A stretch of 64,000 bases of DNA, taken from assembly GCA_030770425.1 (NCBI GenBank), contig JASJFT010000015.1:1-64000 (forward strand), written 5' to 3'. Positions 37,991 to 51,560 of the stretch are shown piece after piece. Position 1 is the first letter of the stretch. Every line of letters starts with the position of its first letter. Source of the DNA: Darksidea phi. Its lineage: Eukaryota > Ascomycota > Dothideomycetes > Pleosporales > Lentitheciaceae. Position numbers and translations under genes: made by a program. The notes under the pieces are model-generated. The model worked only from the letters and a program-made list of their open reading frames with translations. It had not been told where the DNA came from and ran no database searches.

Positions 37991-40900
37991 AAAGAGCGAA
38001 TCGGTTTAATTAAAGAATAAACGAGGTAATATTATTCTATTAGCTAATTTCTTATTTATTTCTAACGGCGGAGTAGATATTTTACTAATATTTAGGCCTA
38101 TATTAAGGAATTTTAAGAATAGACTATAGAGTTTAAGTAAATAGCGGAGACCCTCGTAATAGAGCTAAATAACTCTAAGGCTAAAAACCTATAAATTTAC
38201 TTATATTTCTTTAATATTTACTCCGGTACCTAGTATTAGTAGAATAGTTAACTCCTAAAAGCTAATAAATTAGATAGAATATACTATATATATTATATCT
38301 ATCTTCTAGAACTATATCTATACTATCTAGATTCCCCTTCTTTAAATATAAGCTATACTTATTCTATAGCCCTTTCCTCTTTTAGGTATTTATTTAATAC
38401 CTTCTATAGTACTAGTACCCCTTTATAGACTCTTTCTAGGATATCTAGCGTTAGATACGAATATTTATAGTAGCGTAAGATATACTACTATAAGGAGTAA
38501 TTCTCCTCTATAAGCTTTTTAAGAGTCTTAAGATAATCTCTTCTCTAGAACTCCTCTACCCGCTATATTAGAGTATTAATAGAAAATTCTTCTAAGTTTT
38601 TAGAATAACCGGGTACTTTTTATAATCTAAAATTAGATCTAACTTCTATATTTTAATTATATAATAAGATGGTATAGACTTCTAGTAATAGTAAAGGTAA
38701 TATATAGTTTAATTTAATATAGAAATTCTTACTCTTAAGTAGATATATAGAGGTTATAGTTTAGAGCCCTTTACTACTTTTACCCTAGTTCTATTCTCTT
38801 TCTCCCGGAAGTAGTTTAGGATTTACTATACTTAAATTCTAAAAGTAGGATTACTTTAGTCTCTACTACTATTTATAGAATAATATCGCTATATATCTTT
38901 CTCTTAGCTCTATATAAAAATTTCTCTAAGACTTTATTCTTATCTTTAACTTAAGACCCCTATCTAAAGTATTCGTTTAAACGATTGGTACGTAAAGATA
39001 TACTATATTTTTATCTTTTTCTTAATATAGCTAAAGAGGTCTAGTATTAGAAATCCTTCTAAGGAAAGCCTAGGGAAATCTTATTTAGAAGCTACTAAGG
39101 AAAGGGTAATAGTAGTTAGAATTTTTAAGCTAGCCGATTTCGGCCGAGTTACCTTTAGAAGGTTAGTAGCTCTCTTACCGGAGATAGTAGTAATAGATAA
39201 TTTAGAGAGTAGTTTCTAGGAAGGATAATAAATATAATTACTAGGAATTTATATACTATTAAATAAGGGGCTTCTAGTTATTATCTTTCCTATTTTTTTC
39301 TTATTTATATAATAATATAGTATTCTTTTCGATTATAAAGGTAATAGGATTAATCGTATATCGTATTATAACTCTAAATAGATTCTTAGTACCGGTATAT
39401 CTATCTTAAACGCTCTAATTAATATTCTTTCTACTAAATTTCTTTAAAAAGACGGCTATATTTTAAAAATTATAGTATAGATATATTACGATATAAACGA
39501 GCTAGATTTAAAATTTCTAAATACTATACTTATCTATAGACCGCTACGCTAAAGAGACGATTAAGCTATAAGACTATTTTTCCTTAATAAGATATATATT
39601 TTACTTTACTTTTCTTTCTTATTCCTATAAATAGCTATAAAGCTACCTATAGATAGTATATTATAAGAAACTAAATAATTTAGTATAGTATATACTAATA
39701 ACTAGATAATATTAGAGAAGATAAGTAGTTTGGTATATATATTATAGAACTATTTATTAAACGTCCTAAGCTAAACTTATATAGATTTTTTACCTCCTAA
39801 AAATAAGTAGTCCTAAAATAGGTCCCCTCTAGAAATAAGTAGTCCTAAAAATAAGTTCCCTCTAGAAATTAGTAGTCCTAAAATAAGTCCCCTCTAGAAA
39901 TATAACTTCTAACTAGCTAAAGATACGGTCCGTTACTCGTAAAAGGCTTAGGCCCGTCTTAAGTATTTTTATCTATTCTCTATTAATACTTTATATTTTA
40001 TTAAATAAATAATATATAGTAGCTTTCGGAATTTCCCTACTACTTTAATCTATAGTTAACAACTATATATTTAGTAATATTAAACGGACTTAGTATATAA
40101 TATAAACTATATCTAATAAATAGCTATATCTTAGTAAGATATAAATAAATAGACCTAGTACGACGACTACCCCCTATAATAATAAATATTAAAAGTATTA
40201 AATAATAGACCCTATAGAGATATAGCTACCTAAGCTATAAAGCCCTAAAAGGGTAGAGAATAGCGCTTCTAGATATTTATCCTTAGAGATATTATAGCCT
40301 CCTATACTATATAGATTTAAATACTCTTCTTACTTAATAAAGCCTAGTTATAGTAAATATTATCCTTCTAGACTTACGTAGGCGTCTAATATCTTAGTTC
40401 TATCTTTAAATATATAAGTAGTTCTACTAAGTTTATATATTTAGTCTATAGGTAACTTCGAGTCTATAGTATCTTTTACGTAATCTAAGAGGAAAGTCTA
40501 AAGACCTAATTCTACTAAAGGCTATTAAAAGATTAGTATAGCTATATTAATATACTAGTAGTACTAGATTCTTACTATATAGTCGTCGTAACGTAAGAAA
40601 GAGTAGGCCTAGCTTAGTACTACTAGTACTAAGATAATAGAGGTAAAAGTAAAGAGAATTACGGATTTTATAGTATAAGGGGTATAGTAGAATAGATAAT
40701 ATATATAAAACGGTTTTATAGTAGTAGTTAGTTTTAGTATAGGTATTAATAGAGGTTCTTATATACTTTTAGCTTTTATAATACTATTATAGTACTAACC
40801 TATTAATATCTAAAAGTAGAAATACTAGCTAATACTACTACTTCGCCGGTATAAAGGTTCTAAGTAACTATAGGTATTAGCTAAGAATAGAATAAGGCTT

Positions 40901-41174
40901 AAAATATATCGCGAATCTATATATAGTATACTAGAAATAGATTCCTTATAGTCCTAAATATAGTATCCTAACTAAGCTATCCGGTATAGTATAGCTAGAC
41001 GTCTACTATACTAAATAGATTATCCTTAATTTTTCTAAATCTAGAGAGGTCTATCGGATCTACGAACGTATATAAGTCTAAAGATCGAAAGAAGTAGTAT
41101 AGAGAGCGTAATATAGCTAGTTAAATAGGCTTAGAAAAGCTCGAAGGTAGATAATATATAGATACGTAGAATCC

Positions 41175-41179
<5 letters not shown>
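37991..41179. other. RIP-mutated desert up to the scaffold gap
   Basis: About 3.2 kb with survivors at about 38670, 38986, 39731 and 40060. Apart from the 32-bp array at 39801, no feature could be supported. Confidence 0.75.
39801..39897 (+). repeat. Three tandem copies of a 32-33-bp unit
   Basis: Units at 39801-39832, 39833-39865 and 39866-39897 share aaataagtagtcctaaaa and end in ccctctag. They differ by a few transitions and a one-base indel. The function is unknown. Confidence 0.85.
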
Positions 41180-41218
<39 letters not shown>

Positions 41219-41357
41219 AATTATTTTGGGGGGCTATATAAACCCAATGAGAGGAGATTTAAAAAAATGTTTTATATTACAATGTCNNNNNNNNNNTTTT
41301 TTTTTTTTAAATTTTTTTTAAAACTTTGTTTTTTTAAAAAATAATTTAACTTTTAAA

Positions 41358-41401
<44 letters not shown>
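41180..41401. other. Scaffold gap with poly-T flanks and unmutated-looking bases
   Basis: 35 T (41180-41214), then about 72 bases, then ten N (41287-41296), then T-rich sequence, then 41 T (41361-41401). The inner bases hold about seven CA/TG dinucleotides in roughly 130 bases, quite unlike the surroundings, and a run of six G. The likeliest reading is low-quality read ends at a gap of nominal size, so the two sides may not be adjacent in the genome. A retrotransposon poly-A tail on the minus strand is a weaker alternative. Confidence 0.8.
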
Positions 41402-41405
<4 letters not shown>

Positions 41406-44400
41406 AGAGATACCTTATATAGGGTAGCTTATATACACGAATAGCTAGTAGATAGTAAAGAAAGTTTATATACTATCTTCCTCTTCTCTAGTTAATAACT
41501 AAGATATTAAAAGCTACGTAAGTATAGTCCTAAATTAAGTATAGTACTATAGTAAGAAGTTTAACTATCTCTTAATAATCTAGAGGCTATAGGCCGTTAG
41601 TAACGTATTAAGAATAGTATATAATTCTATCGGCCTATTTATAAGAGTAGCCTACCCTATCTATAAGAGTTAATTAACTATTAACCTTAATATTCTACTT
41701 AAATATAGCCTTTTAAGAGACCGACTTAGAGTAGTAGAATACGTCTTAGATATATATATTCGCTTTATATATATCTTAGATATACTTAATCTTATCTAGG
41801 TTAGTAATAATAAACTTAATAATTAACTTAATACTACGTCCTACTATACTAATATCGCCCGACGCCGTCTCTATAATCGTAACTAAACGATTATATATTT
41901 ATAATATAACCTCTTATAAAATATAAAGATATATAATAAAGTAATTATAGAGTATAAAAACTAGGTACTTAGGTTAAAGCTTAAATTAAAGGTAGTAAGG
42001 TAGGAAAGAGAGTATAATTAAGTATAAGGAGAGACGAAGGAACTAGAGATATACTCTATTTAAGTTTTAGAGGAGAAATTAAAAAAGATAATACTAAAGT
42101 TCTAGTCTATTACCTATTACTATAAGTCCGTAGAGACTCTTCTTAAAAGTCTCGGTTACGAAGTAGGGTCTACGGGAGAATAGAAACTCCCTTAATAGAT
42201 AAGGAAGTATAGCTATAATTAGTATACTATATAGCTAAGTTAGCGTTCTTTTATTCCGTTTTAATAATACTTATACTTAAGTATATAATTTAAGGTTACT
42301 AAAGGATCTTACCGATAAGTAGACTAATAGGGTAGGAGTTATAAGTATTAGCGCGCTAAGTAGTCTTATATTCTTACCTTATCTTAGCTATACTACGTAG
42401 ATACTATTATATAAGTATAATAAGCTTAATCGATTAGCTAATAGCTAAACTAGGATATATTACTATTATACCTTAGAGCTACTAATATACCTAACTAGAG
42501 TACCCTACTTATCTCTAGATAGAAGCTCCTATACCTTTTTAATAAATTAGTTTTATAGACTAGTCGAGATAAGGTATAGAGAAACCTTATTTTTTATATT
42601 ACTAATAGTAAGTTTAAAAGTAGTCGATAGTATTTTTAATAGATTTATATCTAATCCTATTACGATAACTATATATCTACTAGAAGAGGAGTAATTCCTT
42701 CTTTAACTTTAAAGCTAATACCTATATACTATATAGTCTAATATCTAGATATTATATAATAGGTACTATAAAGGTTACTATCGAATAGAAGCCGTACTTA
42801 TAAAGAAATATTCTAAGTTACTAGAGGCTATACGCGCTCGAAGTTAATAGTTATAGGTAGCTTTTATACTAAACCTATCTATATATTCTACTACGAATTA
42901 TCTACTAATAATAAGTAATAAAACGAACTATAAGGATATAACTAACGCGGTTATACTAGTTAAATAATACTAGTTTTATATTAGAATCCCTCCCTATAAT
43001 AGATACGTAATCTATTACTTTTATAGTATCCTCTAGCTCTTTATTTAGTACTAGTTATATCCCCTCCTTCTATATATACGCGGTATAGCTAGTATACTAT
43101 TTCTCCTCTAAAGAAGTACTTAATCCTACTCGGTATAATTAGGATAATAATCTAGCCGTAGAAGTCGATAACCGGCTATAAGCTCGGTCGATAACGGATT
43201 AGAAACTATTATACTTAATTAGAGTTAAGGTCTTAATAATATAATCGTTTAATAGAGGGAATATAGGGAGGTTAACTCCGACTCTTAATAGGTTAATAAC
43301 TAATAGTTTCTTTCTATATATACCTACGTATAAATAATTTAGTTATACTTATTAATAAATACTAATTAGCTTTATACTATATTCTTAATATTTTCTTTTT
43401 AAGATTAGCTAGTTCTAAAGGGAGTTATATAGTCTTAGGTAACGGAAAACCTTATAAGTTTAATATTTTAAGGTAGAAGGTATATTAGATAAGGTTTAAC
43501 CTACTAATTATATAAGTTAAGATAAGTATAGAGTACCTATAGTACTATCTATTCTTAGATATAGAGGACGGTATATCTTATAAGGTCTAGGAAATTAAAA
43601 CTAAGTATATATAATCCTATAATTTGGTATAAATAGAGTACCTACTATCTTAATTAAACTTTATCTAGTATATTTCCTCCTTATAACTAAAAGACGACTA
43701 TAATATTTCTCTATACCGAGTATAAGCTTTAGATCCTACGTAAAATAGTAGAGGATAACCCGAATAGTATTTAATAAGTCTAAGTTATTAAAGAATATAA
43801 TAACCTTATTAACCGTAATAGAAAAAAGAGATCGTCGAGCGGACTTCGTAGTATTTACTATATAAAGGGAATCTAATTTACTAAGCTTAAACCGATAAAG
43901 AAGAATATAGCTATAGGGACTATTCTAAGCTTTTAGAGTAATACTAAGACGTAAACCGGATAGAATAGTAATAATATCTAAGTCCTACTATCGGTCGGAT
44001 ATAGGGTATTCGATCTAGCTCCTTTAGTTATTTCCGAGAGTTCTCGTTAAGATACGGGTAAATTAGTATTAAGTCTAGCATTCTTATTAATAGACCCCTA
44101 GCGACCTATTAGTATTTCCGAACCTAGTTTTCTCGTAGCGACTAATAAGTATATAGTAGCTATACTTTTTTAACCTATATTTATATATTATTAACTAGAG
44201 TACTTTAGTTACCTATAATACTAGGGGAGAGGAGGTAACGAATTTTTAGCCTTAGTATAGCCTCTATCTAATATTCTAGCTAGAGAAACCTATAATTAGT
44301 ACGGGTAATAGTTAAAGCGGATTTAGATTTTAATAAATAGGCGCTATAAGCGGGGTCTATTAGGTCTTATAACTAAAAATACTACTAAGACCGTATAAAA

Positions 44401-45210
44401 TAGACGTTCTATAGCTTATAAGAGCTTATATTATTCTAGAATTTCTTTACTATATATCTTAATCTCGTATAATAACTTTATCTTCTTTACCTATATTAAT
44501 AGAGTTCGATATTAAAGAGTAGTATATTACCCTAATCTTACTAATATATAATTATTCTATAACTAATATACCTTTAGAATCTTTACCTCTACTATATAAT
44601 TAGAGCGGATTCTTAAATACTATAAAGAATACTATCGGTTATAGTATCTAGTTAGGTAGAATAAGATACTCGTATTAATATTAGATCTCTACTCTCCTAC
44701 CCCTAGTAGGGGTATAGCGCTAGACTATATTTTCTAGCTTTAGTCCTAACCGTCCGATATAAATATATTTCTATATATTTCCCCGGATTTTATTCCCTAT
44801 ATAAGCTTCTATTTAATCCGGTAGAAGGATATATAGCTAGAGCCGAAGGAGTTATTTCTCTATATAGAATTAATATATAGTTTCTAGAGCTAGCTATATT
44901 ACTATATATAGAGATAAGTCTCTTATACGAGTATAGCTAGTATATCTACTAAGATATATATAGGTTTATTATTAGGTATTATATATAACGGGAAGCTATA
45001 ACTATTTAGTAGATTTAAGCTAAAATTAATTATCTTAATAAGTCTTACTCTTAAACTACGGTATTAAGAAGCTCGTAAATTCGTATAACTTATACTAAGA
45101 TACTATATATATATAGCTTAGTTATACCCGGGTATAGTCTTAAATACTAATTCTATACTTATACTACTTACTAAGCTTATACTAGATAGTTATATCTTAT
45201 ACTAGCCCTA
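41402..45210. other. RIP-mutated desert right of the gap
   Basis: About 3.8 kb. Survivors lie near 41436, 43625 and 44079. No domain could be recognised. The stretch at 42440-42800 gives some protein-like plus-strand text, but with frequent stops, so I do not call a frame. Confidence 0.7.
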
Positions 45211-45456
45211 GACTCTAAAGTTATACTAGCTAGGTAGCTATACCTTATACTAGCCCTAGACTCTAAAGTTATACTAGCTAGACTCTAAAGTTATACTAGC
45301 TAGACTCTAAAGTTATACTAGCTAGGCTTTCTAGTTATACTAGCTAGGATTTCTAGTTATACTAGTTAGGCTTTCTAGTTATACTAGCTAGACTTTTTAG
45401 TTATACTAGCTAGGATTTCTAGTTATACTAGCTAGGCTTTTAAGTTATACTAAATT
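45211..45456 (+). repeat. 22-bp tandem array, nine perfect-phase units
   Basis: Nine 22-bp units run from 45259 to 45456, each holding agttatactagcta after a variable start (gactctaa, ggctttct, ggatttct, gacttttt). A degenerate unit with a 26-bp spacer precedes them at 45211-45258. Unit-to-unit changes are mainly transitions. The leading sequence cttatactacttactaa near 45160 resembles that before the 20-bp array at 34.2 kb, so both may be parts of one repeat family. Confidence 0.88.
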
Positions 45457-48400
45457 AGTTATTTTATCTTATTACTAAGATATTATAGCTTAATATCTAT
45501 ATATAGGCCTTTAAAGATAATTACGTAATAACTAGCTATCTCTAGAAGAAATCCCCCCTAACGGGATAGTAGATTATACTAAAAGAGGTATTAAAAAATA
45601 AATAACTAGATTCTATATATACTATTATAATGTAGTATAAGCTTAGAAGAGCTCTCTTATATAATCTAGAGTTCGGCTAATTAATATAATAGTTACTTCT
45701 TAATATATCTCTATAATTTTCTTACTCTTTTCTATATCTATTTTTCTTCGTATAGAGATTACTATAACCTAGAGGAGTATACTATATATATTAGTAACTT
45801 AGAGCTTATACCTTATTAGCTTCTTATTTCGTCTATTTTCTACTTAGCGGTACTAATACGGTCGGCTACGAGAACTAATATACTTTAGTAATTCTTTTTT
45901 ATATCCTTATTTTTCTATTCTAGCTACTAAACTCGTACTTTAAGCTCTTAATTCTAGGAGCTTAGCTATATAGTCTACTCGTTATAGGCCTTAGAGTAGT
46001 TTTTAAGAGCTTTCTTATACTCTATTATAAGTTTATAGCTCTATTCCTAGTCTACTAGAAGATTACTATACTTTTCTCTTATTTTCTAAAGTTTAGTAAT
46101 CGTTTTCTTCTAGAATCTTTAAAGCTCGATATATAAATTTATAAGGTTATAGTTAGTTACCTAAAAACCTCTAAGATTAGTTTTAAGCTAGATAAGAGTA
46201 TCCTAGTTAATATAAAGTATCTATCGAGATAACTTAATAGTACTTAATATATAGTAGAGTTTTATATTAATAGCGGCGAACTCTTTATCTATTAGGGGTT
46301 AGAAAGGCCTATAGTAAATCTAAAATAATAAGTATAGCCTTATAGATTAAACTATAGAATTACCTAGGATTATCTCTCTAGCTATTTAATCGCTATTACT
46401 CCTACTATAATAGAATAATTTACTTTAGTAGAGGGATTATTTATCGATACTTTAAATATAGTCTATATTATCTTACTTACCTTTCTCTATATATAGCCTT
46501 AGTATAGGTATAAACTTATAAAAATAGAAATACGTAGCCCTAAGATATCTTATAGCCGGTTAAATAGATAATATATAGCTATCGGAGCTAGCTAAAAGCC
46601 TTTTTTTAGGGTAAATAAGTTAAAAATAGAACCTCGATAGTAGTTTAAGAGGCTATTCTCGAGTAATAGCCGGCGCTAAACCGGTTTCTATACCCGTTCG
46701 TATCTATCTTATTATACTTTCTATTATATAATAGAATATAGTATATAAATAGATAATTATTCTTTCCGGGCCTAAATATATTCTATTAGGAGTTACTTTA
46801 CTTACCGGAATTATATTATACCTAGTTATTCCTAGGGATTTTAATACTAATTATAGAGCTAATATTACTAATTTTTTAGGAAATTATATAGACTAATTCT
46901 CTATTATTAGTATTTAAAGCCTTCTATAGCTAGGTATAAACTAGATAATAGTCTAAATTACGATAAAGCCCTAGATCGGTATCCTTATAGCTTCCGTATT
47001 AGTAGTCTACTACCGCCTAGGAAGCTTACTTCTTAATAATAGAGAGTTAACCTATATAGTAAGTCTATATCTTCTAGTTTATAATTAGTTAAATTAACTT
47101 TAGTAGCTACTTTAGAGTCTAGGTCTTACTACTCGATTTCCTATAAACTATATACTAGAATCGTATCCGGTCGCGTCTCCGAAAGAGTAGTACTATCCGG
47201 AGGAGGGTAGATATATTACGTAAGATAGAATAGATATATTTAATATTTATATTTACTAGGATATATTAAAAGATTTTTATAGCTTTTTTACTATTCCTCT
47301 ACTACTAGAGGACTCTTAGCTATTATTATCCATTTAATCCCTAATATAATAGCTACTCCGTCTTATATATACTTTAAGACTAATTTTCCGCTATACTAGA
47401 GTTTTTTTTCTTTCCTTAGGAAATACTATATTACGAAATATACTAAGAGAGGTATACTCTAATAATAATCTATTAATATCTAAAGACTAGTATTATAATC
47501 GTATCTATATATAATACTACTTTATCTAATATAAGTCTTAATACGTAATTTAGAAGAAGGTAATTATATAGTCCTTACGCTCTCTCGTTATATACTAGAT
47601 TTCTTTAGTAACTACGTATATTCTACGTATTATATTAGTAATAAGCTAGCTATTAATTCTAGGGGGTATTAACCTTTAAAAGTACTAATACTAAGGGAAT
47701 AGTTTCTAGCTATAGCTTAGATAAAGTAGAAGGAGATATAGCCTAGATACTAGACTCGGCCTTTAAATAGTATTATAAAGATATTATATTAGAGTATAGT
47801 TATATAATTATATAAGCCTATATAGTAATATACTAGTATAAGGTTTATTCTACTATCTTAATACGTAATTATATATACCGATTAAGTAGGTTATATTTTA
47901 GTATAGTTCCGGGCGCTTAATAGGTAACGTAAGATAATATATATAATCTATCGAGCTACTTAATTAGTATAATACCCGCTACTTAATATACTATAGTAAA
48001 TATTTCTTATTAACGCCGGAGTCAGCCTATATATATATTTTACGGTTACTAGAACTATAGATTATTTCTCTATAAGGGAATAAGTCCGCTATTTCCTTCT
48101 AAGCTATTTAAGTAGTAGATAGCCTTTACTATAAAATCCTTAGAGTCGGAATATTTTAGCTTATTAATAACCCTAGTATACCTCTTTACTATTCTAGTTT
48201 ATTCCGTACCCCTTTATAATCGCTTAGATCGTCGTTCTTAGATATCTCCGAGATATATTATACTAAGATATAGTCTACTATATAGAAGTCTAAATTAGTA
48301 GTAAATATAATATATTAAATATCTATCTATACCTAATCTTACCGATTAGTTCTTCTATTCTTATACTACTATATTTATTATATATTTAAGTAACTAGTAG

Positions 48401-48818
48401 TATAATATAACCTTAGAGTAGTAGGATTATCTAAACCCTAGGGGTAAAGTACGACCTTAATTTAGTATACTACTTATAGCTACCGAGACGTTCTAAAGTA
48501 CTCTATACCTTATAAGCTATAAAGGGAGAAAATTCTCTAAAATAAGATATAATACTAGCTTATAAACTAGTATATATCGATTTCTTTATAAGTACTATAC
48601 TATAATATATTAGAAATAGGTTAAAGTTATATATAGTTCTCCTACTTTAGTTTCTTAATACTTATCTAAAACTTCTATTAGCTAGTAATAGCTTTAACTA
48701 TTCTAATAAACTAGCTACTATAACTTAGTACTATTTACTTAGCTCTCTCTCTCCCCGCTCCGTTCTTAGCCCGCTTAAATTCTACTATCTATACCTTTAA
48801 CTTTTTAACTAAGGTATT

Positions 48819-48824
<6 letters not shown>
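45457..48824. other. RIP-mutated desert
   Basis: About 3.4 kb with survivors at about 45631, 47331 and 48023. I saw no recognisable coding or RNA feature. Confidence 0.7.

Positions 48825-48850
<26 letters not shown>
48825..48850 (+). repeat. 26-bp poly-A tract
   Basis: An uninterrupted run of 26 A inside otherwise mixed DNA. It may be the tail of a plus-strand non-LTR retrotransposon or processed insertion, though I found no LINE motif upstream. It may also be an assembly join like the poly-T tracts at 41.2 kb, but it carries no N. Confidence 0.7.
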
Positions 48851-48911
48851 TCTATTCTATAGTTAGAAATATACTATTAGTCGGTATCTAAACGTATATT
48901 ACCTTAATACC

Positions 48912-48980
48912 TTATTCTATATAAGCTACTCTTATATAGAGCTTTTATAATTAACGTAGTCTTTACTTCTATTTTTTAAG
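48912..48980 (+). repeat. 68-bp dispersed repeat, copy 2
   Basis: Nearly identical to 23646-23713. It starts about 60 bp after the poly-A tract. Similarity stops on both sides, so it is a fragment. Confidence 0.75.
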
Positions 48981-51122
48981 TCCTTAATACCTTTACTTCT
49001 TCTAATCTATAAAGTATATATTAGCTATATTTAATAGCTTCTTACTTAGCTAAACGAAGCCGCCCGTACTAGTACTACTAATAAGATTAAATATCTTATA
49101 TAGCTCTATAGGTATTCGTTATATAGTTATACTATAAGGCCCTTAAGTATATAGAGAATTAATAGTCTATAAATATTACTACCGTCGAGTAATAGTAGGT
49201 AGAGCTCGGTAGTATCTAGCGGGTTAGACTTACTACTATACTAGATCGCTAGCCTCTATACTATCTAACTATAATACTTTATTATAGGTAATATTTACTA
49301 AAGTATATATAATAATAAAGTAGCTTTAGAGATTTAGAGGAAGTATAGGGCCGGGCTTTACCTAGATATATAGAAATATTACGTTAAATTAAAGTATTAT
49401 AAACTTCTTACCCGCGTAATATATTCTCTCTAAGCCCCTCGTATATTCGTATCCTATAAATAAATTATATTATATTATACTCTATTATACTATATTATAC
49501 TAATAGTAGGTACTTTATATATAAAGTTATTAACGAGAAATCCCCCTTAGATTTAGTAGGGCTCCCTTTTAGGTATAGTTATTAAGTAAGCTAACTCTAC
49601 TACTTTTAACTATCTATAAGAATCGTCGATCTTTCTATACTACGTATAAGCGTATACTATCTCTCGTAACTAACCTTTTACTTTTACTATCGCTTCGCTA
49701 CCCCCTTAATTTCTCTTATTCTATTTTATCTTATTATTAAAGTCCTATACTCTCTACTCTACCTTACTCGTAAAGTATTTCGTTATTACCGTCTATATCG
49801 TATCTTTTAACTCTCTTCTATTCTACGACCTTCTTATAAAATTTACTCTTCGACTACTTTTTTAGAGATTCTTCCTTTATACTCTAAAAGAACTAGTCTT
49901 TTTATTTAGTTATAAAACTCGTCTTACCCTCTTTTCTCTTAGGTCTTCTAATCTAAATCTAGGGTAAGCTTTATCTTCTACTTAAACGATATTAAAACTT
50001 ATAAATACCTTAAATTTCTACTATATTCTATTAATATAACTTATTATATAAATAGGAGCGGAAATTATATACTCTACGACGTAGGTCTAAAAGACGGGGA
50101 ATATATTACTATATAGGATTCTACTTTCTATAATAGTTTCTTAAGTAATATCCTAATAACCTCCTAACTATTTTATCGCGAAAGTAATAATAATACCTAC
50201 TATTCTCGAGAATATAGCTAAGGCTTAAATTATAAGATATATATTAGGGTTTTTTATTATAGCTACCTTTTAAAAATCCGAGATTACTTTAGCTTAATAA
50301 ATTCGAACTTATATAGAGTTCTTAAATTACTAAAGTATAGATACTTACTAGAATCTATTTCTAAAGACGTATATCTTATTAATAATAAAGAAGTTCTCTA
50401 ATAGTAGGATATATATAAAGGCTTAATAGTCTTAGATAATTCGATAAGAATAATATTTAAAGACCTAGATTATTCGCGTAAGGACTATTTATACTATTTT
50501 TAAGAATTATAGAGAAGTATATTAAGTAATATAAATATTCTAGTAGCTATCTAGAACGTATTAGGCCCGTTAACTAGTAGTATATTAGTTAAGAGTATTT
50601 TATAGGGGCTTTATAACGTCTATAATACCCTTATATCTTAGTACTAGAATAACTAAGCTAAGGGTACTTAAGCCGCCTTTAGCTATATACTTATCGAGCC
50701 CGAGTAGATATATAACGGCGAGATAGTTTACCTTTAATACGAGATAGAATATACTAAGTAGTTAATAGTAAAGCGAGCGTAACTCTTATAGAGCTAGATA
50801 CCGATATTAAAAAGCCGCTTTAAAAGCTTAGTCGAGGGGATAGTTAGTAGAAAAGAGCCTCTTAGAAAATATATCTATCGATCTACTCCTTTATACTAGG
50901 GCTTTTATAAAGACGTACTATATTAACCTCTAGAACCTCTATATATAGTTTAATATCTTTCTTAAAAATAAGGGCCTCTATATCTAGGGTTACTCTAGAT
51001 CTTCGTTAGTATAGCTAATAGTTAAAGGTAATATAGCCGTACGGCGGTTATATTACTTAAACTAGTATAGCGTAATAATCTAGATCTAGCTTAATAAGCT
51101 TAAATACCGCTTTTAGTAGATA
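48981..51122 (+). other. RIP-mutated DNA upstream of the kinase-like fossil
   Basis: About 2.1 kb. Plus-strand text with fairly long runs occurs from about 50300 in a different phase from the kinase-like frame, for example RVLKLPKYRYLLESISKDVY. It may be the N-terminal part of the same gene after an indel, or another gene. No domain is assigned. The 5' third holds nothing I can name. Confidence 0.5.
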
Positions 51123-51560
51123 GAATTTAGTACTAAAGATAGCTTTATAGAAGTATATAAGCACTATATAACTACTACTCTTAATAGGCTACGGGCTACT
51201 AATATTAATTATAAGATACCGACTCTACTCTCTAATAAGAGAACGATAGATAAGTAGATACTAGAAGATACTCTAGGTACGGGCGTTTATAGAAAAGTAT
51301 TCTTCGCCCTAAATTTATTAGATAACGTAGCCGCTATTAAGATAATAGAACGAAATTATAATAGTATAGCTAAGAAAATTTAGAAAGTACCTAGTCTAGT
51401 ATAGTAGTCGGATAATAATAAGCGAGTTATATACTATAGAAGTAATCTATACTAATAGTAAGAAGTTCTCTTCTAAGACGACCTTCGATAATATTACTAT
51501 TTCCTATAGCCGATAATACCCTAGACCTTCCGCGACTTACTAGGGACTTAGAGTAAGGGT
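51123..51560 (+). pseudogene. Fossil protein-kinase-like N-lobe
   Basis: From 51123 a phase runs 44 codons to a TAG at 51255 (probably a former Trp), then 41 more codons. The second run reads ILEDTLGTGVYRKVFFALN, then NVAAIKIIERN. This matches kinase subdomains I and II: a glycine loop GTGxYGKV, with the last Gly changed to Arg as RIP would do to TGGA, followed by the VAAIK motif with the ATP-binding Lys. Further on, TFRDLLGT at 51525-51548 could follow the hinge. I could not find HRD or DFG motifs downstream, so a full kinase is not shown. In the source genome this may be a duplicated host gene or cargo of a mobile element. Confidence 0.45.

Noticed and set aside
42100..42800. Possible transposase reading frame
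   Set aside because: Some protein-like words but frequent stops and no recognisable motif. Not better than chance.
45259..45456. CRISPR-like array
   Set aside because: Head-to-tail 22-bp tandem repeats without unique spacers, in fungal-type DNA. The same holds for the arrays at 34.2 and 62.8 kb.
45500..48850. LINE (Tad-like) element ending in the poly-A tract
   Set aside because: No reverse transcriptase or endonuclease motif was recognised upstream. The poly-A alone is insufficient.
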